DNA of 64,000 bases from JAMXLO01 sp963812075 (GCA_963812075.1 CAWETN010000007.1:744001-808000); one strand, 5' to 3'; numbered from the stretch's first letter, positions 1 to 9,230 are shown. Notes: a model not told the origin generated them from the letters alone. A program made the numbers and translations.

Positions 1-219
1 GACGATCCGCCCGGTGACCTCAGGCGCAACGCTGATCAGGTCGGAGCGGACATAGGCGTCCGACGTGTAGGCGACGAAGCCGGTGGCCAGCTCCCAGAGC
101 GCGAACAATGCAAGCACGCCGCCGGCGACGGTGAGGGCGCGCCGCCGTCGCGCGGTGCGCGCGGACACGAGCGTCTTCGCGGGCTCGACCACCGGTGGCA
201 TGGGCGCATCGTTGGGCAT
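1..219 (-). CDS. HlyD/EmrA-type membrane fusion protein, N-terminal part
   Basis: Only the first 73 codons lie in the window; the gene runs off the left edge. The protein starts MPNDAPMPP and has one membrane segment at about residues 29-50 (ALTVAGGVLALFALWELATG). This is followed by AYVRSDLISVAPEVTGRIV, the usual start of the first beta-barrel/lipoyl region of EmrA/HlyD adaptors. Such proteins are anchored in the inner membrane and link a transporter to an outer-membrane channel for export of drugs or other small molecules. A second in-frame ATG lies six codons downstream. The transporter partner is not visible. Family assignment rests on the N-terminus alone. Confidence 0.7.
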   Translation of the reverse strand, partial: MPNDAPMPPVVEPAKTLVSARTARRRRALTVAGGVLALFALWELATGFVAYTSDAYVRSDLISVAPEVTGRIV

Positions 220-307
220 CGGACCGGACGGAGTCCCTGGCGGAGCGCGGCGACTATAGCGAGCACGCTGCGCGGCACCACTCGGGAGCGGTCGGAACGG
301 AGGCGGG

Positions 308-625
308 TCAGTCGGGCGCGAGGACCAGGGCGGCGTCGGCGGTACGCTCGAGCTGCATCGCCTGCGTGCGCAGCCGGTCGACGCGGGTCGCCAGGCTGTC
401 CAGGCTGCCGCGATAGCGCTGCAGGCTGCCGCCAAGGCCGGAGACGACGGTGTTCAGCTCGCCGATCGCGCCGCGCCACGCGGCGATGGCGATGCGCTGG
501 TCCGCCAGGGCGCGGTCCAGCCCCTCCAGCGCGCGCCGCAGGCGATCCTGGCCGTCTTCGGCGGAGCGCGCGGCACGGGTCGGGAATGGGATGATCACCG
601 CGGTGACCGGGGAGGGATCCGACAC
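308..625 (-). CDS. small conserved hypothetical protein with coiled-coil character
   Basis: A 105-residue soluble protein of unknown function. After a short N-terminus with the hydrophobic motif AVIIPFP it is mostly helical and charged, with heptad-like spacing of leucines (about residues 25-95), which suggests a coiled coil. It has no signal peptide, membrane segment or catalytic motif. It is 88 bp upstream of the membrane fusion gene on the same strand and could be co-transcribed with it. The AT-rich stretch at 640-690 upstream includes TTTACTAACCATTC on the coding strand and is the likely promoter region. I do not recognise a named family. Confidence 0.6.
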   Translation of the reverse strand: MSDPSPVTAVIIPFPTRAARSAEDGQDRLRRALEGLDRALADQRIAIAAWRGAIGELNTVVSGLGGSLQRYRGSLDSLATRVDRLRTQAMQLERTADAALVLAPD

Positions 626-690
626 GTGCTTCGCTCCGGCATAGGAATGGTTAGTAAACTATGAATCGACAATCTAAATCCAGACGAATC

Positions 691-1173
691 TTAAAATGCG
701 ATCGTCTGTCCGAGCAGCCGGAGCGTGAGCACGGTGACCATCATCGCGACGGCGACCACCGTGAATCCCCAGCGCAGCCACATATAGCGCACTGGCAGGA
801 GATCGCGCCGCGCCGCCTCCTGCTCCACCAGCGCAGTGCCGATATACGCCGCGATCAATACGACCAGTGCGACCCACGGCGCGACCACCAGCGGCAGCAG
901 GAGCGCAATCCAGCCGACCAGCGGCGGCACGACGCCCAGGCCGAGCCGGGCGCGGTGAATGGCGGCGTCGGCGCGGCGCGCCTGGAGTTCGAAGCCCCAG
1001 TGGATACCGCCGACGAAGGCCAGCGTGACGGCGGCGAAGCCGATCAGCGCGGCGAGCATCCGGTCCGCCGTCGCGGTGTCCGGACCGACCGCTCCGAGGC
1101 CGCAGACGATGAACGGGATCAGGCCAAGGACGCTGAGCAGGATCGCGAGCGCGGGCATGCAGCGTTCTGACAC
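691..1173 (-). CDS. DUF3429 family inner-membrane protein
   Basis: A 160-residue integral membrane protein with about five hydrophobic helices. The pattern LIPFIVCG near the N-terminus, the conserved GGIHWGFE loop and a late membrane pair with RYMWLRWGFT match DUF3429 proteins, whose function is not established. The GTG at 1173 gives the longest form; an ATG at 1158 (MPALAILL) is an equally reasonable start, and neither has a strong ribosome binding site. The gene is divergent from the CorC-like gene, with 47 bp between the starts. Confidence 0.8.
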   Translation of the reverse strand: MSERCMPALAILLSVLGLIPFIVCGLGAVGPDTATADRMLAALIGFAAVTLAFVGGIHWGFELQARRADAAIHRARLGLGVVPPLVGWIALLLPLVVAPWVALVVLIAAYIGTALVEQEAARRDLLPVRYMWLRWGFTVVAVAMMVTVLTLRLLGQTIAF

Positions 1174-1220
1174 GTGCTGCGTGCCTATGGGAAGATCGGA
1201 GGCGGCGGCTATGCTGGGCC

Positions 1221-2546
1221 ATGGGCATCGGCATCGAAAGCGTCATCGTCCTGCTGCTGATCCTGCTGAACGGCGTGTTCGCGCTGAGCGAGCTGGCGCT
1301 CGCCTCGGCGCGGCGGGCGCGCCTCGCGGTGCTCGAACGCAAGGGCGTGCCGGGATCGACGATCGCACGCGAACTGGCCGGCGACCCGCAACGCTTCCTG
1401 CCGACGGTGCAGATCGGCATCACGCTGGTCAGCATGCTGACCGGCGTGTTCGGCGGCGCGCGCATCGCCAGCGACCTGCGGGCGCTGCTCGAGACCGTGC
1501 CGGCGCTGGCATCGGTGGCCGAGACGCTGTCGCTTGCCATCGTGGTGGTGGTCACGACCTACCTGACGCTGGTGCTGGGGGAACTGGTGCCCAAGCACCT
1601 GGCGCTGCGCCGGCCCGAGCATGTGGCCGCCCGCGTCGCGCCGGCGATCGCCTGGATGGCGCGCGCCAGCAGCCCGGTGGTCTGGCTGCTCGACACGTCG
1701 TCGGCCGCGGTGCTGCGGCTGCTGGGCCTGCAGGGCGCGGCGCGGCAGACGGTCACCGAGGAGGAATTGAAGGCGCTGTTGGTCGAGGGTGCCCAGGTCG
1801 GCGTGCTGGAGACCGAGGAGCGCGACATGATCGAGCGCCTGCTGCGGCTGGCCGACAAGCCGGTGCGGGCGATCATGACGCCGCGCACCGAGATTGCCTG
1901 GATCGACCGCACGGATCCGCCGCGGGAGATCGCCGCGACGCTGAAGTCGGAGCCGCATTCGCGCTTTGTCGTGTGCGACGGGGCGGTGGACAACGTGGTC
2001 GGCGTGGTGCGGGCGAAGGACATCCTGGACCACATCCTGGATGGCGGCGAGGTATCGCTGGCGGCGGCGCTGCGCCAGCCGATGGTGGTGCCCGATACGG
2101 TGACCGCACTGGACGCGCTGGAGCGGCTGAAATCCGACGAACTCGGGATCGCGCTGGTGATGGACGAGTATGGGAGCTTCGAGGGGGTGGTGACCGCGGC
2201 CGACGTGCTCGAGGCGATCGTCGGCGATCCGAGCGATGCCGAGACGCAGCATGGCGGCGAGGAAGGCGGCGAGCATGGCGCGCTGGTGATGGACGGGATG
2301 ATGCCGGTCGACGAGCTCAAGGCGCGGCTGTCGCTGCCCGACCTGCCGGCCGAGGGCAGCTACCATACGCTCGCGGGGCTGGTGCTGGCGCTGCTGCGGC
2401 GGGTGCCGCGCGTCGGCGACCGCATCGTGTTCTCCGGCTGGCGCTTCGAGGTGCTGGAGATGGACGGCAGGCGCGTGGACAAGGTGCGCGCCAGCCGCGA
2501 GCCCGCGGTGGAAGCCCTGGACCGTCCGGCGAGCAAGGCCGGCTAA
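1221..2546 (+). CDS. hemolysin-family CNNM/CorC-type transport protein (DUF21, CBS pair, CorC_HlyC)
   Basis: A 441-residue inner-membrane protein. Residues 1-200 form the DUF21/CNNM transmembrane domain (ESVIVLLLILLNGVFALSEL, then VVVVTTYLTLVLGELVPK). Residues 205-325 hold a CBS pair with MTPRTEIAWID at its start, and about 345-425 is the CorC_HlyC domain (GSYHTLAGLVLALL). The family is linked to magnesium or cobalt efflux and metal homeostasis; the name hemolysin is historical. Length and domain order are normal. It stands alone between the divergent DUF3429 gene and a glycosyltransferase that starts 57 bp downstream. Confidence 0.88.
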   Translation: MGIGIESVIVLLLILLNGVFALSELALASARRARLAVLERKGVPGSTIARELAGDPQRFLPTVQIGITLVSMLTGVFGGARIASDLRALLETVPALASVAETLSLAIVVVVTTYLTLVLGELVPKHLALRRPEHVAARVAPAIAWMARASSPVVWLLDTSSAAVLRLLGLQGAARQTVTEEELKALLVEGAQVGVLETEERDMIERLLRLADKPVRAIMTPRTEIAWIDRTDPPREIAATLKSEPHSRFVVCDGAVDNVVGVVRAKDILDHILDGGEVSLAAALRQPMVVPDTVTALDALERLKSDELGIALVMDEYGSFEGVVTAADVLEAIVGDPSDAETQHGGEEGGEHGALVMDGMMPVDELKARLSLPDLPAEGSYHTLAGLVLALLRRVPRVGDRIVFSGWRFEVLEMDGRRVDKVRASREPAVEALDRPASKAG

Positions 2547-2603
2547 ACGCCGCCTTTACCTTCTCCTGGTTGACTGGCGCGCAGGCGGCGCGCGAGGCAG
2601 CGG

Positions 2604-3627
2604 ATGCTCAGGACGACCCAGGAGTTGCCGGCGGGCCTGCCCGTCATGCCGCGCCTCTGCGTGGTGGCTCCAGTCTACAACGAGGCGGAGTGCCTGCGCG
2701 AATTCCAGCGTCGTCTCGCAGCGGCGATGGACGCGCTGGGCGAATGGCGCGTGGTCTACGTCGACGACGGCAGCGTGGACGGCAGCCCGGCGCTGCTGCA
2801 GGAGATGCGGCGGCACGACCCGCGCATCGCGATCGTCCGTCTGTCGCGCAACTTCGGCAAGGAGATTGCCACCACGGCGGGTCTGGACCACGCCTGGGGC
2901 GACGCCGTGATCGTGATCGATGCCGACCTGCAGGATCCACCGGAGGTGATTCCCGCGCTGGTCCGCCGGTGGGAGGAGGGATTCGACGTCGTCTACGCGC
3001 AGCGCCGCAGCCGCGCCGCCGAATCGATGCTCAAGCGGGCCACCGCCAGCCTGTTCTATCGGTTGATGCAGGACCTCGGGAATGTCCACCTGCCGCGTGA
3101 CACCGGCGATTTCCGCCTGTTGAGCTGGCGTGTGGTGGAGGCGCTCGGAAGGATGCGCGAATGCCATCGCTTCATGAAGGGCCTGTTCGCCTGGGTGGGA
3201 TTCTCCAGCACGGCAGTGCCGTACGAGCGCGCCGGACGGCTGGCCGGCCATAGCAAGTGGCGCTACCGGCAGCTGTGGAACCTGGCGATCGAGGGCATCA
3301 CGAGCTTCACCGTGATGCCGCTGAAGGTGGCAACGTATCTTGGGCTGTTCGTGTCGCTGCTGGCGGCTGTGTATGCCTGCCAGCTCATCGTGCGGACCGT
3401 GCTGTTCGGCAACCCGGTGGCCGGCTATCCGAGTTCTGATGGCGGTCGTGCTGGTGCTGGGCGGCGTGCAGCTGCTCACGCTCGGGGTGATCGGCGAATA
3501 CCTCGGACGTATCTTCAACGAGGCCAAGCGGCGGCCGCTGTACTTCGTCGATCGGTTCATGCCCGCGGCCGGCATGCCGGCAGAGCCACCGGAGGTGCCG
3601 GTCCGGCTGATGGAGCGGTTCGGCTAG
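2604..3627 (+). CDS. family 2 glycosyltransferase (polyprenyl-phosphate sugar transferase type), frame interrupted
   Basis: Transfers a sugar from a nucleotide donor to a lipid carrier at the cytoplasmic face, like GtrB/DPM1. Visible motifs are VVAPVYNEAE, YVDDGSVDGS, the metal-binding IDADLQDPP, and two C-terminal membrane helices (around TYLGLFVSLLAAVYAC and MAVVLVLGGVQLLTLGVIGE). The frame breaks at 3434-3435: AGTTCTGATG should read AGTCTGATG, so one extra T moves the second helix into the next frame. With that base removed the gene encodes 340 residues, normal for the family. ATG 2604 follows GAGG; ATG 2646 is an alternative start. The fused heptose gene follows, which suggests surface polysaccharide work. 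Confidence 0.85.
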
Positions 3628-3720
3628 CGGAGCGCGCTCGCCGCGTCGGCGCGGCGGTGGTCTGTCGCTGCCTGGGACGCGCGACTATCCTGGCGGCCAA
3701 CCGCCGAGAGCCGATTTCCC

Positions 3721-4977
3721 GTGGACCCCGCGCCGGTGTCAGGCAGTGCCGCCTCCGATCGTCCCGTCACGGTGCGCCAATGTGCCGTGCTGGTGGGCGG
3801 GCTGGGATCGCGGCTCGGCGTGCTGACCGCCGGGACGCCGAAGCCGCTGCTGCCGTGCGGCGACCGGCCGTTCCTCGCCTGGCTGCTGCGCGAACTGCTG
3901 CGCTTCGGCGTCGAGGAATGCGTGCTGCTTGCCGGACACCTGGCCGATGCGGTGGAGCGCGACATGCCGGCACTTGCCGCCATGCTGCCAAAGCCGGTTC
4001 GCATCATGGTGTCGCGCGAGACGGTGCGCGCCGGCACCGGTGGGGCGATCTTCCATGCGCGCGCCGTCCTCGCCGAGAGGTTCCTGCTGTGCAACGGCGA
4101 TTCGCTGTTCCGCGGCAATCTGGCGCCACTGCTGGCGGAGGGTGCGTGCGACGGGCTACCGACGCTCGGACGTGTGCTGCTGTGCGCGACCGACGATGTC
4201 GCGCGCTACGGCACCGTGCGCCTCGAGGCAGGGCGCGTGACGGCGTTCGGCGCACCGACCGCGTCCGGGGGAGCCGGCATGGTCAATGCCGGCGTCTATC
4301 TGTTCGACCGCCGGCTGGTCGATACGCTGTCACCGACATGCTCGCTCGAGGGCGACGTGCTGCCGCGTCTCGCCGCGGCCGGCGGGCTGCGGGGCACGCT
4401 GGGCGAGGGGGGATTCCTCGACATCGGGGTGCCCGAGGACCTGGCCAGGGCGCAGCGCGAATTGCCGCGGCTGCTGCGTCGGCGCGCGCTGTTCCTGGAT
4501 CGCGACGGCGTGGTCAACGTCGATCATGGCTATGTCGGCTCGTGCGAGCGCTTCGAATGGATGCAAGGCGCGCTGGCGGCGATCGGTGCGGCCACCGATG
4601 CGGGCTGGCACGTGTTCGTCGTCACCAACCAGTCGGGTGTGGCGCGCGGGCGGTATGACGAAGCGGCCGTGGTCGCGCTGCATGCGTGGATGGCGGACGA
4701 GACGCGGCGCGCCGGCGGCACGATCGACGATATCCGCTACTGCCCGTTCCATCCGGATGCGGCGATCCCGGCCTATCGCCGCGCCAGCGACTGGCGGAAG
4801 CCCGCACCCGGCATGCTGCTCGACCTGATGCGTGCGTGGGAGCTGGATGCCGAGTGCTGCGTGCTGGTCGGCGACCAGGAGACGGACATGCAGGCGGCTG
4901 CGGCGGCGGGGATGCGCGGGTTTCGCTTTACGGGCGGGAATCTGCTCGAATTCCTGCGTCCGATCCTGAACGGGTGA
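3721..4977 (+). CDS. bifunctional sugar-1-phosphate nucleotidyltransferase / heptose-bisphosphate phosphatase (HddC-GmhB-like fusion)
   Basis: A 418-residue two-domain protein from a GTG start. Residues 20-250 are a nucleotidyltransferase (AVLVGGLGSRLG, then TPKPLLPCGDRPFL, and GNGDSLF-like NGDSLF). Residues 255-415 are a HAD phosphatase (ALFLDRDGVVNVDHGYVG, VTNQSGVARG, SDWRKPAPGM, VGDQETDMQAA). This combination matches the heptose branch D-glycero-D-manno-heptose 7-P to nucleotide-heptose, where the phosphatase removes the 7-phosphate and the transferase activates C1; usually these are separate genes. The CxH half of the GmhB zinc loop is present (CPFHPD), but the second CxC is replaced by SDW. 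Exact sugar specificity is inferred. Confidence 0.82.
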   Translation: MDPAPVSGSAASDRPVTVRQCAVLVGGLGSRLGVLTAGTPKPLLPCGDRPFLAWLLRELLRFGVEECVLLAGHLADAVERDMPALAAMLPKPVRIMVSRETVRAGTGGAIFHARAVLAERFLLCNGDSLFRGNLAPLLAEGACDGLPTLGRVLLCATDDVARYGTVRLEAGRVTAFGAPTASGGAGMVNAGVYLFDRRLVDTLSPTCSLEGDVLPRLAAAGGLRGTLGEGGFLDIGVPEDLARAQRELPRLLRRRALFLDRDGVVNVDHGYVGSCERFEWMQGALAAIGAATDAGWHVFVVTNQSGVARGRYDEAAVVALHAWMADETRRAGGTIDDIRYCPFHPDAAIPAYRRASDWRKPAPGMLLDLMRAWELDAECCVLVGDQETDMQAAAAAGMRGFRFTGGNLLEFLRPILNG

Positions 4978-4980
4978 GCG

Positions 4981-7059
4981 ATGGCATTGCTGGGGGGATT
5001 CCATGTCGTGCAGGTCGGCGGCGGCCTGGCAGCCGCGGTGTGCGGTCGGCTGCTCGCGGATGTGGGCGCCGATGTCGGGTGTATCGAGCCGGACCCGTCC
5101 ACGCAGCTCGCGGCCTATCTGAACCACGGCAAGCCTGTGGCCGAGTGCGGCGCGCTGGCAGTGGCAGACTTGATCGTGTGCGAGGGAAGCCCCGGCGACC
5201 TGCGTGCCCGCGGATGGGGTCCCGACGCACTGCGGCGCCTCAACGCGACGGCGGCGTTGGTGTTCATCTCGCCGTTCGGGCTGACCGGGCCGAAGGCGGA
5301 CCAGCCGGCGAGCGACCTGACGCTGATGTACTCGAGCGGCATCGCCCGGTTGCTGACCGGTCAGGTTGACGACCTGGCGGAGGCGCCGGTCCGTCCGGTG
5401 GGCGAGCAGTCGGCGTTCATCGGCGGCCTCGCCGCCGCGTGTGCCGGCATGCATGCTTCACAGCCGCACATGTCCGGCGCGGTCATCGACGTATCCATCG
5501 AGGAAGCGCTGGCCACGATGGCGATGGCGGAGCTGGCCGGCGCCGGCCTGCACGGCAGGAGCCGCTCGCGCCGGCGCGTCGGTGACGGCAATGGCGCCAC
5601 GGTCTGCATCCTGCCGGCGCGCGACGGCTACGCGGCGATCTCGCCGCGCGAGGACCGGCAATGGGCGGCGTGGCTGGTGGCGATGGGCTCGCCGGACTGG
5701 GGCGGCGATCCGCGCTTCGCCAGCAAGGCGGATCGCGTCGCTAACTGGGATGCGCTGCACGCGCTGATGTCGGCGTGGAGCCGCCAGCACGACAAGCAGT
5801 GGATCGCCGATACGGCGCAGGCCGCGCGCGTGCCGAGTTTCCCGTTGCGCGAACTGCCGGAGCAGCTGCACTCGCCGCAGCTGGCGCATCGGCGGTTCTG
5901 GCGCGCGGTGTCGATCGGCGGGCGGACGGTGCAGGCGCCGTCGGCGCCGTTCGGGCTGTCGATCGCGCATGCCGAACGCAACGCGCCTGGGCCACACGGG
6001 CCGCTGCCGCTGTCCGGCGTGCGTGTGCTGGATTTCAGCTGGGTGATCGCCGGGCCGACGACCACGCGCTACCTCGCGGCGATGGGTGCCGATGTGATCA
6101 AGGTGGAGGCGCCGGGCAAGGGCGATCCGGGCCGCGCATCGGACCTGCACACCGTGCTGGGGCAGGGCAAGCGCGCCATCGTGCTGAATCTGAAGCGGCC
6201 CGAAGCGGTCGAGGCGGCGCGCGCGCTGGCGGAACGCTGCGATGTCCTGGTGGAGAACTTCGCGACCGGGGTGATGGACCGGCTCGGGTTGGGGGCGGCG
6301 GCGCTGCGCGAGTGCAATCCGTCACTCGTCTACGTGTCTGCCTCGGGTCTCGGGCGCACCGGGCCGGAGTCGCATGCCGTGGCCTATGGCACGCTGCTGC
6401 AATGCTATGCCGGCTTCGCTGGACTCAACCGGCATCCGGACGCTGCGCCGCGTGTGGGGTTCGCCTGGCTCGATCCGATGTGCGGGCTGATGCTGGCGTT
6501 CGTCGTCGCCGCTGCGCTGTGGCAGCGCCGTACGCAGGGCGGCGTGGCGCGGGTCGACTTCTCGATGATCGAGGCGATGTTGTGGACGCTGGCGGAGCCG
6601 TTGCTTGCCGCTCAGACCGGCGAGTCACCGACGCCGCAGGGCGATCGCTCGTCGCGGCACGCGCTGCATGGCGCGTTTCGCTGCGCTGGCGAAGACGCAT
6701 GGGTGGCCGCAGCGGTCGTGGCGGAAGCCGACCGGCAACGCGTGTCCGACCTGCTGGCGCCGGAACGGCTGCGTGGGGAGGATGCCGCGTCGGTGGCCGA
6801 ACGGCTGGTGCGCGCGGGCATCCCGGCGGCGGCACTTGCCAGCTCGCTCGACCTTGTCCGCAGCGCGCATCTGCGTGCGCGGCAATTCTGGGAGCCGCAC
6901 GGCGGCGGCGTGCTGCCAGGCCTGCCGTGGCGTGCGAGCTTCGGCCGCGCGTCCGGTCCGGCGCCGGCGCACGGCGCGGATACCGCCGCGGTGCTGCGCG
7001 ATAGGCTTGGCATGGGCGTGCGCGAGATCGCCGCGCTGCTCCAGACAGGGGAGGCGTGA
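4981..7059 (+). CDS. tandem-domain family III CoA-transferase (CaiB/BaiF)
   Basis: A 692-residue protein made of two CaiB/BaiF units: residues 5-330 (GFHVVQVGGGLAAAVCGRLL, SPFGLTGPKADQPASD) and 340-690 (GVRVLDFSWVIAGPTTTRYL, ADVIKVEAPGKGDPGR, SASGLGRTGPE). The family moves CoA between carboxylic acids through an aspartyl-CoA thioester. The second half keeps a candidate catalytic Asp in GFAWLDPMCGL. At the equivalent place the first half reads RPVGEQSAF, without Asp, so it may be structural or divergent. ATG lies 3 bp after the preceding stop, and the stop overlaps the next GTG. Substrate unknown. Confidence 0.85.
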   Translation: MALLGGFHVVQVGGGLAAAVCGRLLADVGADVGCIEPDPSTQLAAYLNHGKPVAECGALAVADLIVCEGSPGDLRARGWGPDALRRLNATAALVFISPFGLTGPKADQPASDLTLMYSSGIARLLTGQVDDLAEAPVRPVGEQSAFIGGLAAACAGMHASQPHMSGAVIDVSIEEALATMAMAELAGAGLHGRSRSRRRVGDGNGATVCILPARDGYAAISPREDRQWAAWLVAMGSPDWGGDPRFASKADRVANWDALHALMSAWSRQHDKQWIADTAQAARVPSFPLRELPEQLHSPQLAHRRFWRAVSIGGRTVQAPSAPFGLSIAHAERNAPGPHGPLPLSGVRVLDFSWVIAGPTTTRYLAAMGADVIKVEAPGKGDPGRASDLHTVLGQGKRAIVLNLKRPEAVEAARALAERCDVLVENFATGVMDRLGLGAAALRECNPSLVYVSASGLGRTGPESHAVAYGTLLQCYAGFAGLNRHPDAAPRVGFAWLDPMCGLMLAFVVAAALWQRRTQGGVARVDFSMIEAMLWTLAEPLLAAQTGESPTPQGDRSSRHALHGAFRCAGEDAWVAAAVVAEADRQRVSDLLAPERLRGEDAASVAERLVRAGIPAAALASSLDLVRSAHLRARQFWEPHGGGVLPGLPWRASFGRASGPAPAHGADTAAVLRDRLGMGVREIAALLQTGEA

Positions 7060-7991
7060 CCGTGGTGACAGCCCTGCAGAAATCCACCGCGGAGGCCATC
7101 GTCAACGTCTTCGAGACGGGCTCCGCGGTCGGCGACTATGCCAACGTGACGCTGCTGGCGGGCGATGCCGGCCATCTCACCTACGGCCGGTCGCAGACGA
7201 CGCTCGCGAGCGGCAACCTGTTTCTTCTGCTGAAGGCGTACGCGGCGGCGGAGGGCGCAGCCATGGCCGGCGACTTCGTGCCGTTCCTGCCGCGCGTTCA
7301 GGCGCGGGACCTGTCGCTCGACGACGATCCGGCGTTCCGCGGGCTGCTGCGGCAGGCAGGCAGCGATCCCGTCATGCACGACGTGCAGGATGCGTTCTTC
7401 GATCGCGTCTACTGGACGCCGGCGGCCATCAATGCCGAGCGCCTGGGGATCGTCACCGGCCTGGGCAGCGCGGTGGTCTACGACAGCATCGTGCACGGCA
7501 GCTGGGCGCTGGTGCGCGACATGACGATCAGCCGGTTCGGCGCACCGGACGCCGACGAGAGAGCCTGGATAGCCAACTATATCGCGGTGCGGCGCGACTG
7601 GCTCGGCAACAATGCGAACCAGTTGCTGCACAAGACGGTCTACCGCATGGTTGCGTTGGGCAGCCTGGTGACGGCCGACAACTGGGCTCTGGCGCTGCCG
7701 ATCCAGGTGCGCGGCATCACGATCGATGCGGACGTGCTCAGCGGCCCGCCGATGCGTCCTTCGGCGCATGTCGTCGAGGAGCGCAACCTGATGCTTGCCC
7801 AGCCGATGCTGCTGGGCCAGGACGTAGCGGCGTTGCAGCAGGCGCTGGTTGCGGCCGGCTTCGGCGAGCTGGAGCTTGACGGGATCTTCGGCAACGCGAC
7901 CGACGCGGCGGTGCGCCGGCTGCAGCAGGCGCGTGGCCTGACGGTGGACGGCATCGTCGGGCCGGCGACGCGCGCCGCGCTCGGACTTTGA
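7056..7991 (+). CDS. GH46 chitosanase-like protein with C-terminal peptidoglycan-binding domain
   Basis: A 311-residue protein from a GTG start whose GTGA overlaps the upstream stop. Residues 8-220 resemble GH46 chitosanases: IVNVFETGS places the putative catalytic Glu at position 20, then GDYANVTLLAG and HLTYGRSQTT. Residues 245-308 form a PG_binding_1 repeat (LLGQDVAALQQALVAAGF, then DGIFGNATDAAVRRLQ and VDGIVGPATRAALGL). A cell-wall or glucosaminoglycan hydrolase role is likely, but there is no signal peptide, so export is unexplained. A short stem (GTCGCC/GGCGAC, 8002-8021) lies between this gene and the convergent MFS gene. Confidence 0.75.
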   Translation: MTVVTALQKSTAEAIVNVFETGSAVGDYANVTLLAGDAGHLTYGRSQTTLASGNLFLLLKAYAAAEGAAMAGDFVPFLPRVQARDLSLDDDPAFRGLLRQAGSDPVMHDVQDAFFDRVYWTPAAINAERLGIVTGLGSAVVYDSIVHGSWALVRDMTISRFGAPDADERAWIANYIAVRRDWLGNNANQLLHKTVYRMVALGSLVTADNWALALPIQVRGITIDADVLSGPPMRPSAHVVEERNLMLAQPMLLGQDVAALQQALVAAGFGELELDGIFGNATDAAVRRLQQARGLTVDGIVGPATRAALGL

Positions 7992-8012
7992 GGCGCGATC
8001 CGTCGCCGCCCG

Positions 8013-9227
8013 TTAGGCGACTCCCGCCGCGGCAAGCGCCACCGGCTGTCGTTCCGGCGGCCTGAAGGTGAAGGCGATGGCGACCGCGCCAAGTCCGATG
8101 CCGGCCGAACCCATGTACATCCAGAAGTAGCTGCCGAAGGTGTCGAACAGCCAGCCGCCGGCCCATGGGCCGATCGCCATGCCCAGCGTGGAGACCATTG
8201 CCACGGTGCCGAACGCGGTGCCCATGATCTTCGCACCGAAATACTCGCGCACCAGGATGGCGTAGAGCGGCATCACGCCGCCGAACGACAGACCGAACAG
8301 CGCCGCCAGCGCATAGAAGCCCACGGTACCTTGCGTGACCATGTACAGGCTGACCGCCAGCGCCTGCACCGCTAGGCCGGCGACCAACGTCTGCTTGGCA
8401 CCGACGCGGTCGGCGATCAGGCCGCACATGATGCGTCCGCTCAGCGAGGCGAGGCCGGTCATGCCGAACACCGTCGCCGCGGTCATCGACGAGATGCCGC
8501 AGTCGATCGCATAGCTCACCATGTGGAAGATCGGCCCGGAATGCGCGGCACAGCACGCGAAGTGGGTGAGCGCGATGACGGCGAACTGCGGCGTGCGCAG
8601 CACCTCGGCCATGGTGAAGTCGGGTCCGTCGGCGGCTGCACCCCTGCTGCCGGCGTGCACTGCCTGCGGCGAGGGGCGCACCAGCAGCGCGGCGGGGATG
8701 ACCACGGCGAAGGCCAGCGCACCGATCGTCATCATGGCGCTGCGCCAGTCGTAATGGGTGATGATCCAGCGCGACAGCGGTGCCACGAACAGCGAGCCCA
8801 GCCCCATGCCGGCGGAGACCAGCGCCACCGCCAGGCTGCGGTTGGCGGTGAACCAGCGGGTGATCGTGGCGATCAGCGGTGCGTAGAAGCTGCCCGCCGC
8901 GAGCCCTACCAGGATGCCGAACAGCAGCTGGAACTGCCACAGCTCGGCGGCGTGACTTGCAGTGATCAGCCCGATGCCGAGCAGCACGCCGCCCGCCAGC
9001 ACGACGGCGCGCGTGCCGAACCGGTCGGACAGCGAGCCCCACAGGAACGATCCGAATCCCATCGCGAGGAAGTTGAGCACCGCGGTGAACGAGATGCCGG
9101 CACGCGTCCAGCCCATGTCCTGCGAGATCGGCTGCAGGTAGACGCCGAGTGACATCATGCTGCCCATGCCGATGCAGGTGATCGCCATGCCGGCGCCGAC
9201 GATGACCCAGCCGTAGAACAGCTTCAT
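8013..9227 (-). CDS. MFS transporter, oxalate/formate antiporter-like
   Basis: A 404-residue protein with about 12 membrane helices. It opens with KLFYGWVIVGAGMAITCIGM, the usual start of the OFA/monocarboxylate-like MFS group, and has the loop motif GSLSDRFGTR after helix 2 and GLIADRVGAK at the half repeat. Members take up or exchange small organic acids; the substrate here cannot be read from sequence. Its ATG is 3 bp from the stop of the DUF899 gene, so it is probably the last gene of the ArsR-SRPBCC-DUF899 operon. Confidence 0.85.
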   Translation of the reverse strand: MKLFYGWVIVGAGMAITCIGMGSMMSLGVYLQPISQDMGWTRAGISFTAVLNFLAMGFGSFLWGSLSDRFGTRAVVLAGGVLLGIGLITASHAAELWQFQLLFGILVGLAAGSFYAPLIATITRWFTANRSLAVALVSAGMGLGSLFVAPLSRWIITHYDWRSAMMTIGALAFAVVIPAALLVRPSPQAVHAGSRGAAADGPDFTMAEVLRTPQFAVIALTHFACCAAHSGPIFHMVSYAIDCGISSMTAATVFGMTGLASLSGRIMCGLIADRVGAKQTLVAGLAVQALAVSLYMVTQGTVGFYALAALFGLSFGGVMPLYAILVREYFGAKIMGTAFGTVAMVSTLGMAIGPWAGGWLFDTFGSYFWMYMGSAGIGLGAVAIAFTFRPPERQPVALAAAGVA

Positions 9228-9230
9228 GGA

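Noticed and set aside
959..3100. A 713-codon open frame on the + strand overlapping the CorC-like gene in another frame
   Set aside because: High GC opens long false frames. It is Arg/Gly/Ala-rich with no motif, and the CorC-like protein in the overlapping frame has clear domains.
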